Part shown: piece after piece, positions 12,831 through 25,850 of the stretch
Layout of the letters: every line of letters begins with the position of its first letter
Numbering within the stretch: position 1 is the first letter of the stretch
NCBI GenBank assembly: GCA_050084985.1
Contig: JBITNC010000002.1
Coordinates: forward strand, 39,370,001 to 39,434,000
DNA from: Nageia nagi
Lineage: Eukaryota; Pinophyta
DNA length: 64,000 nt
Direction of reading: 5' to 3'
Program-made: the position numbers and the translations under genes
Notes under the pieces: model-generated
Database searches by the model: none
The model's input: the letters and a program-made list of their open reading frames with translations, nothing else
What the model was told of the DNA's origin: nothing

Positions 12831-13349
12831 TTGACATCAAAATTAGTGTATATTAGTAGCTAGGTTATTTTTGATGTCTTTTTGCTTTCTTGTTATGTAT
12901 ATTCACTAGTGTAGTGCCTTTTCTTTATTGTATCCATCTTTTCTTTATATTTACATAATTTGGGAATCCAACCCCTCTCTATGCATGGTGCCAGCACCCT
13001 ATTACCTTTATGCCATGGCACCAACACCATGAGTTTCCCAAACAAAATGTTTCAAATCCACTTTTTATCATTCTAAACCATGCTCCATAGCCTTTAGGTG
13101 GATCTGAGGTGTTGTGCCATGATATATATGCTCACATACACCCTCTTAACCTTTATAGATTTCTCCAAGGTATCTTGGTTCCTTTAGGGGTTGTGTTATT
13201 TCAATTTGTGTGTCTATATTATGATCATTATCAGTTGTAGATAACATAATATGTGTGCATTTAGCATGTTTATTGTTAAAGAGTTAGTATATATATATAT
13301 CAAACATCAAAATTTTGTACAAAATAGGTATACATGGGCCTTAACCCTA
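12831..13349. other. Short spacer where pol would be expected
   Basis: About 500 bases without coding signal between gag and the end of the antisense ORF. It contains two copies of a GC-richer motif, 'GGTGCCAGCACC' (12,989-13,000) and 'GGCACCAACACC' (13,018-13,029). An AT-dinucleotide run lies near 13,289-13,300. Confidence 0.6.
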
Positions 13350-15218
13350 CATCATCCACCCTTATGAGTGGGCACTAGCACCACTACTAGATGTCTCACT
13401 CCTATAGCGTACCTTCCTATCATAACCACTAGCTCTAGATGTGGAGCCTAAACTTGAGATATCACTTGCCATGAGTCCATGAGTCTCCAAAAGTGTCTTG
13501 GCCCACAATCTGGATATCTCTAGAGCCTACTTTGCAATCTGATCATGTTGACTTTACATGAATTCCCACTACTAATTTGGTGGGGGCATAATGAGTCTAA
13601 ATTGGAGATCCTTCACTATTTAAGAAATTGAAGCCACCTTTGCATCCTGCATCACCATTTTAGACCTCACAATAGCTAACTCTACCTCCAATGACTAGAG
13701 ACATAGCACCTTGACCTCCATTGGCCTCAGTCTCATTAGCTCAACCTCCATAGCTAATACTTATGCATCTAACACCCCTATCATATCATACATAATGCAA
13801 GTTAGTCTCTCATGAGCTATAATTAAATTTTTTGAAAATCATGAAGCACTATGAGAAGAATATTTCTTACTTGGAGTAAGGGCAACTACTATTAGCACCT
13901 CTAATCCCCTACTAGTGGAGGCCCATCATGGAAGGGATTATCTACATTCATCTGATCATCCTCCTTTAATGGTAGGCTTTTTGCATCATCACTCTTGCTA
14001 TTTGACTCATCTAGGCCCAAAGAGCATGGATGCATAGTTTTCCACCATGCTTCATAATTGGGGAAAACCTCAAGATCCATAACTACCTCCATAACAAAAT
14101 CCCCTACTAGTAACTCTAGCCACACTATCATCCATACTGGCATATCTTGAGCTTTATCAAGAATGTCTCTCTCCATTATGTACTAATGGTACACTAGGGG
14201 AACTACTAGAATCAATTGCTATATCCTAAATTATCTCAACACTCACTCTAGATGATATGGCTCCACTATCTTCTACTAGTTTAGAAGAGGTGGGTTTGCC
14301 TCACCCATGCCAAATGATGAGCATCCTTATGCCACACATAATCAATGTAGCACACCCATATGATGTCTTCCACCTAGAGGTCATTGATGTCTCTCCTCCT
14401 CACCTCCATAGATTGAGGAGGATTACATCCACCTAATGGGTTGGTCCAACATGCTAGGGTCACATTTGTTAGGTCATCTCTCACTCTTTGCAGTCCCACT
14501 GGCCTAATAACTACGATGTGCGCATAGGCCAAAACCTATAGGATACTAGCATGAGTAATCATCATGTTGACCTTATAAATGTTGATGAATGAATACAAAT
14601 CCCTATAAATTTATGCCATTACTATTGGCCCCCACACAAATTATCACCCTCATGCACATATCTCTCATACTACCCATGCCATTTTGAGAGAAATAGCTAA
14701 ATGGATTTTTTGGGACATAGATAGGTAGTAATAATAGCCACCATATGCAGCCTCAAATGTCTCCCTACTCTAGAAAACCTATAGCCTTTTATGAGCTACA
14801 TTGATTAGTGATCCCAATCATGTTCATCTAATCTAATCAACCATAAATACTTAGCACCATGAGTGTTATCATCCCCCATCTCATGCTGATATATCAAGCC
14901 ACCTCTGATGGGTATACCCCATATCTGATAAACATCCTCTAGAGTTAGTATCATTTGACTAGTGGAAAGGTGAAATGAGTAGCAATCTTGATCCCACCTC
15001 TCAGCTAATGGACTAAGAAGAGGTGTATCCACCTTTACTATCCCCACATATGCAAGCTACCCTAACCCACATTGATCTAAAATATCATCTAATTTTTAGG
15101 TTCATGGGAAGCTTCGGGCTAAATCTAAGGTTATAGTCCTCATAGGCGCTCCTTAGATCAACCCCTTACAATCCTACAAGATCATGCCTAAGTTTTTTAG
15201 TCCTTCCTCATCACTCAT
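13350..15218 (-). pseudogene. Antisense ORF of element A with plant mobile domain
   Basis: Minus-strand reading from an ATG at about 15,218 to about 13,350. The PMD signature lies at 15,120-14,805: 'HPLLSPLAERWD'-like wording (here 'VDTPLLSPLAERWDQD'), then 'FHLSTSQMILTLEDVYQIWGIPIRG'-type sequence, which is the conserved WD...FHL...T..D....GLP..G arrangement of PMD proteins. Downstream the reading continues with 'YVHEGDNLCGGQ' (about 14,650). It ends in a hydrophilic C-terminal part with an open piece at 14,176-13,901. TAG/TGA stops and frame changes break it. Antisense PMD ORFs between pol and the 3' LTR are a known trait of Tat-lineage gypsy elements; here pol is missing. Confidence 0.75.
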
Positions 15219-16927
15219 GGATGATAAAAATATAATATTTCAAGTTTGAGTCTACTTACCACACGCTTTACTAGCAGACTATGGAGATACTTCACTAGAT
15301 GACTTATCCTCCTTGTTATTAGTCATTGGATACTCCTCCAATCAATGGAATCCATCCCTCCATAGTCTTAAATCCTCTATGGATGTCCTCTCACTCAATG
15401 CACTAAAATGAGAAATGGAATGGATGCTCCAATAGTGCAACATTGTTGGTTGGGGGTCAACAAGGAAGTCAATGCCTACTTTTTAGAGCTCCAAATGTTA
15501 AGGGCATCAAACTTAAAATGACTTATGTTTACAAATACTTTGATTTTATAGGTTCACTTTGGGGCTTTAATTAGGGCATCATGTCTTTTTTTATACATAC
15601 AATTCTTGAATTCTTATGTGGAGGTCTCATTAGCTTTGTAAAAATTTTAAATCCCTCCTACCCTTTTTTGGATATTAAAAAATGCCATTTCCATAGCACC
15701 GATGGCATCCAATTCTTAGATTTATGTGTGATATTGATAGAATTTGGATTTAATTTATTCTTAGAATTTATTCAATGATACCCACATGTATCAAGTAAAT
15801 ATCACTTAATTTATATTTTTCATTAAAATTTATATTGGGTTTAGGGCACCAGCAACATGCCAATTTGATATTTAGAGGAGTTTCCAATGCACCTAATTCA
15901 TTTTCATAAATTTCTAGTTTTTCACATGATAGTGCACACTTTTCTATGATATACAACTAAAGAAACTGAATTATGAATACTTAATCTTAGCAATTTGGTA
16001 GGGTAAAATTTTATCTTCATGAAGGTTGTTTCTAGGCAGCTGTAGGCCCATGATATTTGCAAGATTTGGTGAAATATGAAGGAACTATTTAATTGGATGA
16101 CTTTCTCCACTTATTTCATGATGCCAATGGTGTACTAACATTTATACACTAGCAACATACCAATTTGTAGGTTAGTCAAAAGGTTAGAAACCTTCTTGTT
16201 TGTATCCTTAATTGCACCTTTCTAGCATGAGGATCGATACTAGAATTATGCTTCCATCACAAGGTACAGATATTTTTTTTCTTTTCATTTGACATTATTA
16301 AGCATGTTAATTTTGCATTTGGAAATATTGATATTTATTAACAAGAATTGATACATGCCAAGTGAATAAATTGGCATTTATTGGTTGGCCTACAGTTGGC
16401 ATGGAGAAATATGTAGAACAATGGGGCATTATCTCCCCTTCTAGACTTCACTTTGCATTCTATGCTATATTTCTCATAGCTCTAAATAACTTTGTTCTCC
16501 TCCAAGTGTTGGTGATTCATGAATATAACCTATATGATGACATGATGATGTGGTGAATTTGGGATCCATGCATGTGGCAAGATGGCTTCCTTACCCCCTT
16601 TTTAGCATTAGCCAGGGCCAATCTCATATTTAGCTATACGAAGGTGAATTAATAGACTTTGGCTAATAGTAGCCAAGATAATTTTATTTTATCCAAATCC
16701 AAGGAATCCTATAATGTTAGTAGCATGGAATATTTTCCACATGATGCTAACAGCATATATAAACCTATTTTCAAGGTGCTGATGGCATACATCCTTTGTA
16801 CAAAATTAAACTCAAACTCCTAGACCTTTATAGGTTTGAATATTACAAATTTAATCATTCTAACTCAGAATATTATAATATATTATATTTATTTCATCCT
16901 TTCTTTGCATGACTAATGTCTTGGGAT
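15219..16927. other. Element A non-coding region with dispersed short motif
   Basis: No coding signal. Several GC-richer short motifs recur: 'GCACCGATGGCATCC' (about 15,696), 'GCACCAGCAACATGCC' (about 15,846), 'ACTAGCAACATACC' (about 16,149), 'GGTGCTGATGGCATAC' (about 16,776) and 'GATGCTAACAGCAT' (about 16,743). They resemble the copies at 12.99-13.03 kb and 17.73-17.78 kb. Confidence 0.6.
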
Positions 16928-17665
16928 CATGGACATCAAACCACATGATCGTCAATGGTCAACAATATGGCTAGTGAGAGTTCATTCACTTAAAAGTAAA
17001 TCAGATATGCAACCATGAGCAATATGGTGAATTTGTATCATCTCTAATGGATGATACATTTTGTTGTGTATCTACATATTGTTTTCTTTGAACCCATCTA
17101 AAGCATATAGTATTCAAATCATGGACATAAAAATAAATAATCATCAATGGCCAACAATACGACTAGTGATAATTCACTCACTTAAAAGTAAATCGATGAT
17201 GTAACTATGAGCAATTTGTTGACATTGGATCATCTCCAATGGATGATACATTTATCTATGTATCCACATGGTTTTTGCTTTGAACCCATCTAAATCATAC
17301 TATCTTAAAATCATGGACATACAAACATATCATTACTGATGGTCAATGATATGCCTAGTGAGAGTTCACTCACTTAAAAGATAAATCGATGATATAACCA
17401 TGAGCAATTTATCAACATTAGATCATATCCAATGGATGATAAATTTTGTTGTGGATCCACATGGTTTTTGTTTTGAACCCATATAAAGCATACTATCTTT
17501 AGATCATAGACATACAAATGTATGATCATCAATGACCAATGATATGGCTAGTGAGAGTTCACTCACTTAAAAGATAAATCAATGATGCAACTGTAAGCAA
17601 GATGTTAACATTGGATCATATCCAATGGATGAAACAACTTTTTGTGCATCCATCATTATTTTATG
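16928..17665 (+). repeat. 192 bp tandem repeat, about 3.9 copies
   Basis: Units begin with 'CATGGACAT' or close variants at 16,928, 17,120, 17,312 and 17,505, giving periods of 192, 192 and 193. Each unit holds 'GAGAGTTCACTCACTTAAAAG', 'CCATGAGCAA' and 'CAATGGATGATACATTT' in the same order. Copies differ by scattered point changes, so the array is old. Related single units occur at 53.1-53.6 kb. Confidence 0.9.
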
Positions 17666-18189
17666 ACTAACATTTCATTGCAAGCACATAGATCCAGCAA
17701 AAATAGAATAAAATTATAGTCAAAACCAAGGTGCCAGTGCTCTTCTCATAGTCTATTGGGACACCAACAGCATATAACTAATTATTATTTCCACTCATAC
17801 AAACCATCATCTCTCTGTTTCATGACATGAACATAAGTGTATCAACTTTTTGAGTATCAGACACAATGAAACAACCAGATTCATGATTGAAATAGTATAA
17901 GGGAGGTAAATCATATCTTCCATCTCTAGCCTTGGATATGGATTTTTATAGTCATCCAAATAGTATTCCTAAAGGTAGCTTCTTTAATAGTTTCTACCTT
18001 GGCTACTCCACTTAAGGATCTTGCCTAGGGCACCCAAGACAAAAGGAAGGCAACACAAGGTCCCTTAACATCAACTATTCATCTTCAACCAAAAGATAGC
18101 ATTAGCAAAAAGATAAAAAAAAATTCTTCTATATCTTGGCTACACTTCTTCTTTGAACATGTAATTTCATTGCTTCAATCACACATCCA

Positions 18190-18873
18190 AAGAGGGGCAA
18201 ATGTAGACACCTCAAAATGAACTTCAATATATTTAATAAATCATTTTATTCCCTTAATAATTTATTATTTAAAAAAAGATTTAAAATGTATAAAAGAGGT
18301 GTAGGCCATATATTTGACCCTTATGGATTATACAAGGGGTTAAATTCTATAATAGAAGCATCCCTATATAAAGGCATTAAATACATACAAAGATAAAGGA
18401 TGGGATTATCATCAATAGAAAACTAGACAAGGGGTAGATTATAGAAGACCCAAGGCTTCTATCATCTAAAGATTGGATGGAGAATCAAGGCCTTGAACAT
18501 CATTCACAAAGTAAACCTTTGTAAGGTCTTCTTATCTATAACAAGTGAATCTCTTATCTCAAAATATTATCATACTTTTGTTATATTGATAAATCATTTG
18601 TTTGTTTACCATTTCATCTTTCATCGCATCTTTAATTTGATCATTAATACAATGTTAATGGTGTACTATTATCAGGGCATTGGCATTATACTAGTGTGTA
18701 TGATATTGCTTGTGCCTTTCCTTGATTAATTTAATATGCACGTTAATAGAATGAACTTGTATACTTAATCACCTATTGTTAATTCCCACTTTATGTCAAC
18801 TAATTAATAGACTAAAGAGTGCATGTGTTAATTCCTCAAATTAATTACACTATCACATTATCTAGTGTCTACA
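18190..18873 (+). repeat. Element A polypurine tract and 3' LTR
   Basis: Purine tract 'AAGAGGGGCAAA' (18,190-18,201) is followed by the 672-base 3' LTR (18,202-18,873), which begins TGTAGACACC and ends GTCTACA. It matches the 5' LTR throughout, including the 'ATATAAAGGCATTAAA' promoter part. A small plus-strand ORF at 18,493-18,729 is LTR sequence, not a gene. Confidence 0.9.
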
Positions 18874-18959
18874 AGTAGAGTATCTAAATCTCCATTTACA
18901 AAATATTTTTTTTGGGTATTTAGTATTTACTTCAACAATTCCTTTTATTATATTATTTT

Positions 18960-21900
18960 AAAGATCCATCACTTCTAACAACATATGGTATTGGAAAATC
19001 ATTTTCCCAATTGTCCATCTTCATATCTTCTAGTGGTAAATCTTGATTTACATATTCCATGAGAGAAAATGATCATAAGATTCTATGGTTGTATCCCATA
19101 TATCTTTAGATTTCAATTTTTTCTCCAAAACCTCCACTAGATATTGTTGTACATCATCATCACTTCTCCATTCACCAACCTCATCTAGAGTTAAAAATTA
19201 GTTATATTAATTATATCCCAAGTTTCATTATACACATTGAATTATTTATCTTTAAAAATGGTGTACTAGTACTTTGCTTTAACTAGCCAATCAATCATAA
19301 AGGAATGAAAATTCTATCAAAAAACTCATTAACTAATCATCACTAATCTCCTTGTATTCAATCTTAGAAATATTTTACATCTTAGTTACCCATTGGTTTC
19401 CATATTTTCTAATGTCAACTTCAATCCCAAATAGTGAAAAATTGATGCCATTGATATAAATGAGATCATGATAAGCTTTTTAGAAATTTTTGACAACCTT
19501 CTCAACTAATTTCTTGATTCTTTCCTCTAACTTGCAACCTCTATTGTATTTGAATTTTAAATCCTCTTTATCAATGCCCAACTCTTCAAATTATTAAAAT
19601 ATATTTTTCATATGTTTCATTTATTTCTTCAACTTGTTAACTTTTAAATCCTTTTCATTAGCTAACTCTATCAAATTATTGGTTGCTTGGTCAATAATAT
19701 ATGGATTAGACTCAATCCCTAGAGGCCCAATATTGTATTCAATGGTATTGACATTAATCTATCTCTTGTCTATTAGCTTCCAAACATTGGTAGTGAGTTT
19801 ATTCAATTGTAAGGTTTTATATCCAAAGTATACCATGATATGAAATATTTTAGGAATTGTTTATTATTTATTTGGGGAATCTACATCTTCCTCTCTTTCA
19901 CTATTGCCACTAATCTCTTCAAGCCTCTTCAAGTGTGCATATATATCTATATGTTTCAATAAATTTTTATAGCTAAGCTAATATAATTAAGTTGAATATC
20001 TAAAGGTAATAATGTGTTTACCAAAAGATGGGGATTCATCATGTTTATCTTGTCTCCTCTTTTTTCTCCTCTCTTCATTTTCTCCTTCACCATCATCATC
20101 ATTATCACCATCACCACTAGTAGCCTTTGATGTTTGTGTAGAAGAGGTATTATGAGATCTTGAACTCTTGTGTGGAGTGGATCTCTTAGTTCTTTCAAAT
20201 CTCATTGTTGGCCTTTCCCTTACTTTAGATGATCCCTTTATTTCTTGCTAAATTGGGATCTCTGAAGGATTTTTCTTCTAGTTGTGAGTATTCAAAGATC
20301 AAAGAGGAATAAGCTATGAGAAATTCTAGTCTAGAAGCCATAGTAGGAGGTGTGATAACATTTTATCTTATTTCATCTTCCTCTCCTAAATCTATGATGT
20401 TTACAAATATATCATATACATATTAAGGATTATTTGTAGATAATTCCATGTCATGATGTTATGTATATACTTCTTCATCCCATTCTTCATTTTCCTCTTC
20501 ATATTCATCATCTCTTTGACTCCTTGATTAATTATCTTCATCACTTCTGTATTGTTACCCATCATCATTTGAGTAACTTGAAATTTCTAAAGAACTACCA
20601 CTAGAAGAAGGATTCATACCAAGAGAAATGATATGACTACTCTCACCAGACTCAAATTGAGTCTTAGGGTGTTGATAGGTTGCTCTTCTCGCATGACTAG
20701 ATTTGGAAGACTCTAGAAAAGAGTGTTTATGGTTCTCAACTCATCTACTCCTTCCACAGAGCCAAATAGATCAAACCTTATCTTGTTTATGAATTCTTAC
20801 AAATTATATTGTTCAACCACCTTGATATGGGTAAATCTTTCTCAATTCTTCTTTTTAGAAACTTTCTTCTTCTTCTCCCTCTCTTCTTAAGCAATTTATT
20901 GAGATATATTTTGAATATCTATTTCTAAATGAATATTCCTATATCTATCAATTGTTTGAAGAGATTATTATTTATAAGAGATACAGAATTTATGGAAATA
21001 TTTATCAACTACTCCCATAGGGTCATAGTGAGTTTTTAATGTGTGATATTGAAAACCATATCCTTGTATTTCCACTTTAATGTTTCCAACCTTTAGCCAA
21101 TTATTGCAAGTGTAATAACCATAAGTGATGGGTATCTTTATAGGTTATTTCTTTTTCCTTTGCAATTTTTTTATAGAAATAATACACCTATCTTACAAAC
21201 TCTAGAAATACCATTCTATCATTGAGGTATCATGCAAGATTAAGGGGGGCAATTTCAATAACATAGAATCTAATATATGAAGTATCGAATTCTTCCAAAT
21301 AAAAATCTACATATATTTTTAAAAACTTTGCACCTTCTAGAGAAATTCTAGGCACATGGTTGACCCCATTGATATCCTTAATGAGAGTGAACTCCCACTC
21401 ATCTATTCACATTTGAATGTGACTCCACTCCTATTCCTTGTGCATTTTAAGATAGGCCTTATAAATTGGTATCTTTCTCTTGAAGATGACCTCCTTCATG
21501 CCATGTGCCTGAGGTCAATTCTTTCCTTTCAAAAGTAGGAATACAAGGTAAGATATATAAAAGAAATTCTTTGTTCTCTTCACCTTATTTAGTTGATGAA
21601 TCAGACCCTCACTAATCATTTAACTCCATTGGATATTCTTCCCCTTATTCATGAAATAAAGAAGCTTGAATAAATCTTTCTCAAATTGAATATCTATATA
21701 TTTTCCCATGACTTTGTAGAGGAAGCTAATCACTTTATTTGTAGTATCTTGCAATAAGCATATCTATATATAATTCATCACTTGATGAGGCCAGTCATGA
21801 TGCTTTGATCTTAACCAAGATCATAAAAGGTTACTTAGTATATGTTTTGTACTATATTTCTTCAACTCTTTTTTTGCATCTTCCTAGGTATAAATTAAAC

Positions 21901-22264
21901 CCATATTTTACCATCCCATTACATCTTCAATCCCTTAATTTGTGATATTGGTAATAACATTTCCTTTAGCATCCTTGACCACTCTTTGAACCAATTTAGG
22001 AAACTTCACTAAGAATGGTATAATGATAACTTTAAAGATCCTTGAATTATGGAGTCTATCTGTTTCCTAGACTTCTTTAGAAATTTGTTTTGCTTCCTTC
22101 ATCATTCTTATCAAACCTATTTGATTCCATCTAGGATCAAGAATATCTTTGAGTTTATCAAAATAGTGGGCTCTTTATTTTACATCCCTATCTTTCTTGA
22201 ATTCCATAAAACTTATCTTGGTCAAATGACTATAACCTCCTTCACTCTTTTTCAAAATTTTCAT
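18960..22264 (-). pseudogene. Second unidentified long ORF relic, minus strand
   Basis: I do not recognise it. Reading leftwards from an ATG at 22,264 ('MKILKKSEGGYSHLT'), the sequence stays protein-like for over 3 kb, with many TAG/TAA stops and few frame changes. Visible parts are 'RMMKEAKQISKEV' (about 22,090), 'PFLVKFPKLVQRVVKDAKG' (about 21,980), 'VISFLYKVMGKYID' (about 21,740), 'FFYISYLVFLLLKG' (about 21,570), a Ser/Thr, Asp/Glu and Lys/Arg-rich stretch (20,205-20,040), and charged coiled-coil-like sequence (19,850-19,350). The layout of globular N-terminal part, charged linker and coiled-coil end parallels the relic at 1.19-4.6 kb. It may be a transposon-derived family; no terminal repeats were found. 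Confidence 0.5.
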
Positions 22265-24361
22265 CTTGCAAAATAGAGAAAAAGTATGAGTTAGCCATCA
22301 TCTCAGCTAAAATCAACCTTTTAAATTTTACAAAATATTCATTTTCTCAAATTTAAATTTTTTTCCTTTGGTCACACCCAAGCATCAAACTACCTTGGGG
22401 TGACTTAATAAATTCACTTGGTTGTTTTTAAGTCAAGATAATTATGTATGTGACACTTAGTTTCACTTAGTCTCTTTGATGTTACTATTAGGTTTGATGT
22501 GACCTATTTATTTGCCCTTACTTAGTTCACCATTCAAAATGAGTTCAACATGATTGAAGATTTTGATGGTCTCTTTAACCTTAGTTTTGAATACTATATG
22601 ATAATGCCTAAAACTTAGTCAATTTGACCTTTCTTTCAACCATGATGCAACATAATGAGAAAAATTTAACTAATTTTAGATTCTATGGTCAGTTCTAGAT
22701 GATAGTTATCATGACCATGATTAATGGTTATCTTTTGCTCTAAAAGATAATGCAACAACAAAAATTACTTAGTTGGTTTAAACATAATAGTAAAAGGTGA
22801 TGTGATAAAGTAGAGTGTTCAATCTATCTAAGTCTTATATACTTGATAGTGTTTCCTTTAGTTAGCAAGAAGTAGAATCCAATGCAACTGTAATAGAGGC
22901 CAAAGTTGTAGTCAAGCCTAGGAAATAAATAATTTGACATGACAAGAGGTAAAGACTTAATTTCACCCACTCAAATCTATGCAAACCCTCCTAATAATAG
23001 AAAATACTAATCTCTTCCTATTATACCATAGCTTAATGCAACAAGGGGAACTTTGAATGCAACAAATAACAAATGAATAGTAGCAAAGTTATTTATAGGC
23101 ACAAACCCAACCTAAGACACACATTTCATATTATGGCATTCTTACTCTAAATCGGATGATCAAAGCATAGGTTAGTTGGTGGTTAGGGTTAGGGTAGTTT
23201 AGTTTCCTAGTTGGCATGGCCAAATGGTAGTTTAAGTCATGGAGGGAAGAGGAGATACCCAATGTGACTATGATAAAAACCTCTATCACTTTGGGTTAAA
23301 TATTAATACCTAAGCTAGTTTAAATTCCTTAGTCACATAGAAGTATGAACTTAAATTGATGTGACTTCTAAGAATATTTTAGTCATATCAGGTTGGTAAC
23401 TAATATAGAGAGACTAAGCTGAAAACCTTTGATCATGTCCAATTATCTTTCTAACTTGATGTGATAAAAGGGGTAAAAAATATACTCAAAAGTTCCAAAA
23501 TCTTGGTTTGATCTCAAAAATAAAGAATGCTTTCGCCTTTTACATTTGATGAGAATCAACTTTCACCTTTCAATGTAATGAATGAATGCTAAGATTTGAA
23601 AATGGAATTTCAAAACTTATCATTAAATGGTTGAGTAGTACCAAGTTCAATCTCATGTTGAGGGTAAGCACTAGCAATCAAATTGGAGAACAATATTAAA
23701 CAATTTGTAAAAATTGACTTCCATGTTAATCTCCCAAATATGTACTCATTTCCAAGATGAAAGATGCTACCAAATGGTCTAAACTCCTTTTTTATGAAAA
23801 AGAAGTGATTATGAAAACTTTATTATTTTTTGGATTTTTAAGTTATGCAAATTTTTATGTGTTTTTGTTTATTAACAAAAATAGAAACATTTCCTAGATA
23901 CCTAATTTAAGGAAAAAGTAAAAAAAAAATGTTGTTGAAAATTAGGTTATAACATTAGCTCTATTTGGGGATGTCTTGCCTTGGTAAGATAAAAGATCAT
24001 AGCATCTCTAGTTAGTCCCATTGAAAAAATTCAAACAAAAAAAAAATGATGATAATTAGAAAAGATAAACTTTACACTTTTAGTTAAAATTCTTCCCAAC
24101 AAGTTCTCCTTATCTAGGAGGTATGATCTTGGTTGAATATTTTAATGAGATTAAGAGAATTTTTAGAAAACATTTTTATAATCTCCCAACATAAAAGATA
24201 TATAGTAATCTTCTTAGTTGCAATCTTAATAAAAATATTATTATAGATGATCGAATGATCTTTAAAGAAGAAAACTAGATAATATGTGATAATTGAAGAA
24301 TCTATCTGAGAGCACTATTTTACGATAACTTCCATTGATCCTAATAACAAACAATGCAATC
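22265..24361. other. Non-coding stretch upstream of the minus-strand relic
   Basis: No coding signal on either strand. It may hold the 5' leader and promoter of the minus-strand relic. Poly-A and poly-T runs occur at 23.87-24.05 kb. The right border is the outer (3') end of element C's LTR. Confidence 0.4.
23089..23100 (-). promoter_or_regulatory. Candidate TATA box, minus strand
   Basis: On the minus strand this reads GCCTATAAATAA, a good plant TATA box, about 820 bases upstream of the ATG of the unidentified relic. It could be that relic's promoter or part of a decayed LTR; nothing else confirms it. Confidence 0.3.
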
Positions 24362-25248
24362 TATTATAAATAAAATAATAATTATTAGGGTTAATTATAT
24401 AATAATTAAATTTTTCAATTAACTATGAAATAATAGTAAATCAATGACATGAAAGATGACATGATCTAATTAAACTTGACCTATCAAAACTAGATTAATG
24501 GAAGATACAAATCTGTACTTTATTTGTGATGATGAAAGAAGGTGAAATTAGATCGAAAGAGGATGAACAACAAGATTCCTTGAAACACAAAGCCACCAAT
24601 CTTACCTCAATCCAATGGTAGTGCCAAAAACCCAACGATAGTGCCTAATTACCATTATAGAATACCTCATCCTTTCTCTCAGTGTTGTCATCTCACCTTT
24701 AATTTGTTAAATATCAATTGCAAGAATGTAAAGTTTAGATTATAACAAAATATATAAATGAAAATTGGTGTAAAGAAACATCATTCAATATTGACATAAG
24801 TATATTACCACCTATCAAGGAATCAAGCTTATGTAATGTCATTTCATCTCTTTGATCATGTACAAATCCTCCATCTTTGTAGGAAACAATTCTGGTGCTA
24901 AGGCTCCTCCTTAGGCTTATTGTGATGCCAAGTCAATTTTTTACCACAAAACATAAAGGTATATGAGAGTGCATATGGAAAGGAGAATTTATTTAATAAA
25001 TTAAATAAATTATTTTAAATATCTAAAAAGGTATTTTAATTAAATCAAAATTTCTTTTTAGGTATTAATCGATGCCCCACTTTGAATATGTTTTGATGCT
25101 TTTGATACAAAAGAAAATCAAAGCATGAATTCAAATTATACCAAAAAATGTAAGAAGATGCTCCATAAAAATTATGATGACAACTTTGTATGCCCTAGGT
25201 TTTGCTTATGTTATACCCCCTATTTGACTTGCTTGCAATATGATAGAC
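24362..25248 (-). repeat. Element C 3' LTR
   Basis: About 887 bases homologous to 48,779-49,679. Landmarks shared by both are 'AATAATAATTATTAGGGTTA', 'CACAAAGCCACCAATCT', 'GCTAAGGCTCCTCCTTAGGC'-type sequence (with a CTAAGG/CCTTAG inverted pair) and 'AAAAAGGTATTTTAATTAA'. The outer end at 25,248 lies where homology with the 5' LTR stops. Confidence 0.82.
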
Positions 25249-25850
25249 CTTTCATCATAGGAGCAATCCAAGGCAAAGAAAAAGGAACCTCAAAAGAGCT
25301 TTAGAAAAAGAAATATTTTTTGCACAAGATATCTCAAATATAACTATTAAACATCATGATATGGAAAGTATGATAAGTGATAAGAAAGAAAACTTGTCCT
25401 TGGTGACTTATGCACCAAGATAAGATGAAGATGATAAATAATTTAGAGTGATCATCTTGGTTTCCCAAGAGACCATGTTGCCAAAGATTTTGATATGAAT
25501 CACCCTTTCATACAAAGGTACCAAATGATAAGATATAACCTTCCTTAAAAAGGTGTCAAATGATAAGAATGATCAGCTTGGTTTCCTAAGGCACCATATT
25601 TAAATGAAATACCATATTGACATATTTTGATAAGCATTATTCATAAGCAACCTTTTACAGAAAAGAAATGAAACTAAAGGAAAAAAATACCTTTTTCATT
25701 GATTTACTATGATAAAGAAAAGATGATTGATTTTTGATATTTTTTATCACTTGAATCTAGCAGTTTCATAAAGAATGCAGGAACATTGCTAGGTTATAGG
25801 TTCTTTTACCTAAATGTTAGTAAAAAAAGATGAAGAAATTCATAATTTTA
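25249..25850 (-). other. Element C 3' untranslated region
   Basis: Lies between the integrase end and the 3' LTR. It contains imperfect short tandem units around 'CAAATGATAAGA' (25,527-25,572) that also occur as an array at 58.07-58.2 kb. The whole block is homologous to about 57,820-58,330, showing that another copy of this family ends there. Confidence 0.7.

Larger units (their letters stand above)
9703..18878 (+). mobile_element. Element A: pol-less gypsy-like LTR retroelement with gag and antisense PMD ORF
   Basis: A complete but decayed LTR element. The left LTR (9,708-10,380) and right LTR (18,202-18,873) align end to end. The five bases outside are AGTGG (9,703-9,707) and AGTAG (18,874-18,878), a target duplication with one change. 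Internally it holds a gag relic (10.4-12.8 kb), an antisense PMD ORF (15.2-13.35 kb), a four-copy 192 bp tandem repeat and a polypurine tract. Only about 500 bases separate gag from the antisense ORF. No protease, RT, RNase H or integrase signature is present, so it must have been mobilised in trans. The antisense PMD ORF and the 'AGAGGGGCAAATGTAGACACC' type end link it to the Tat-like element B. Confidence 0.85.

Noticed and set aside
18493-18729. Open reading frame of 78 codons
   Set aside because: It is element A 3' LTR sequence and is not preserved in the 5' LTR.
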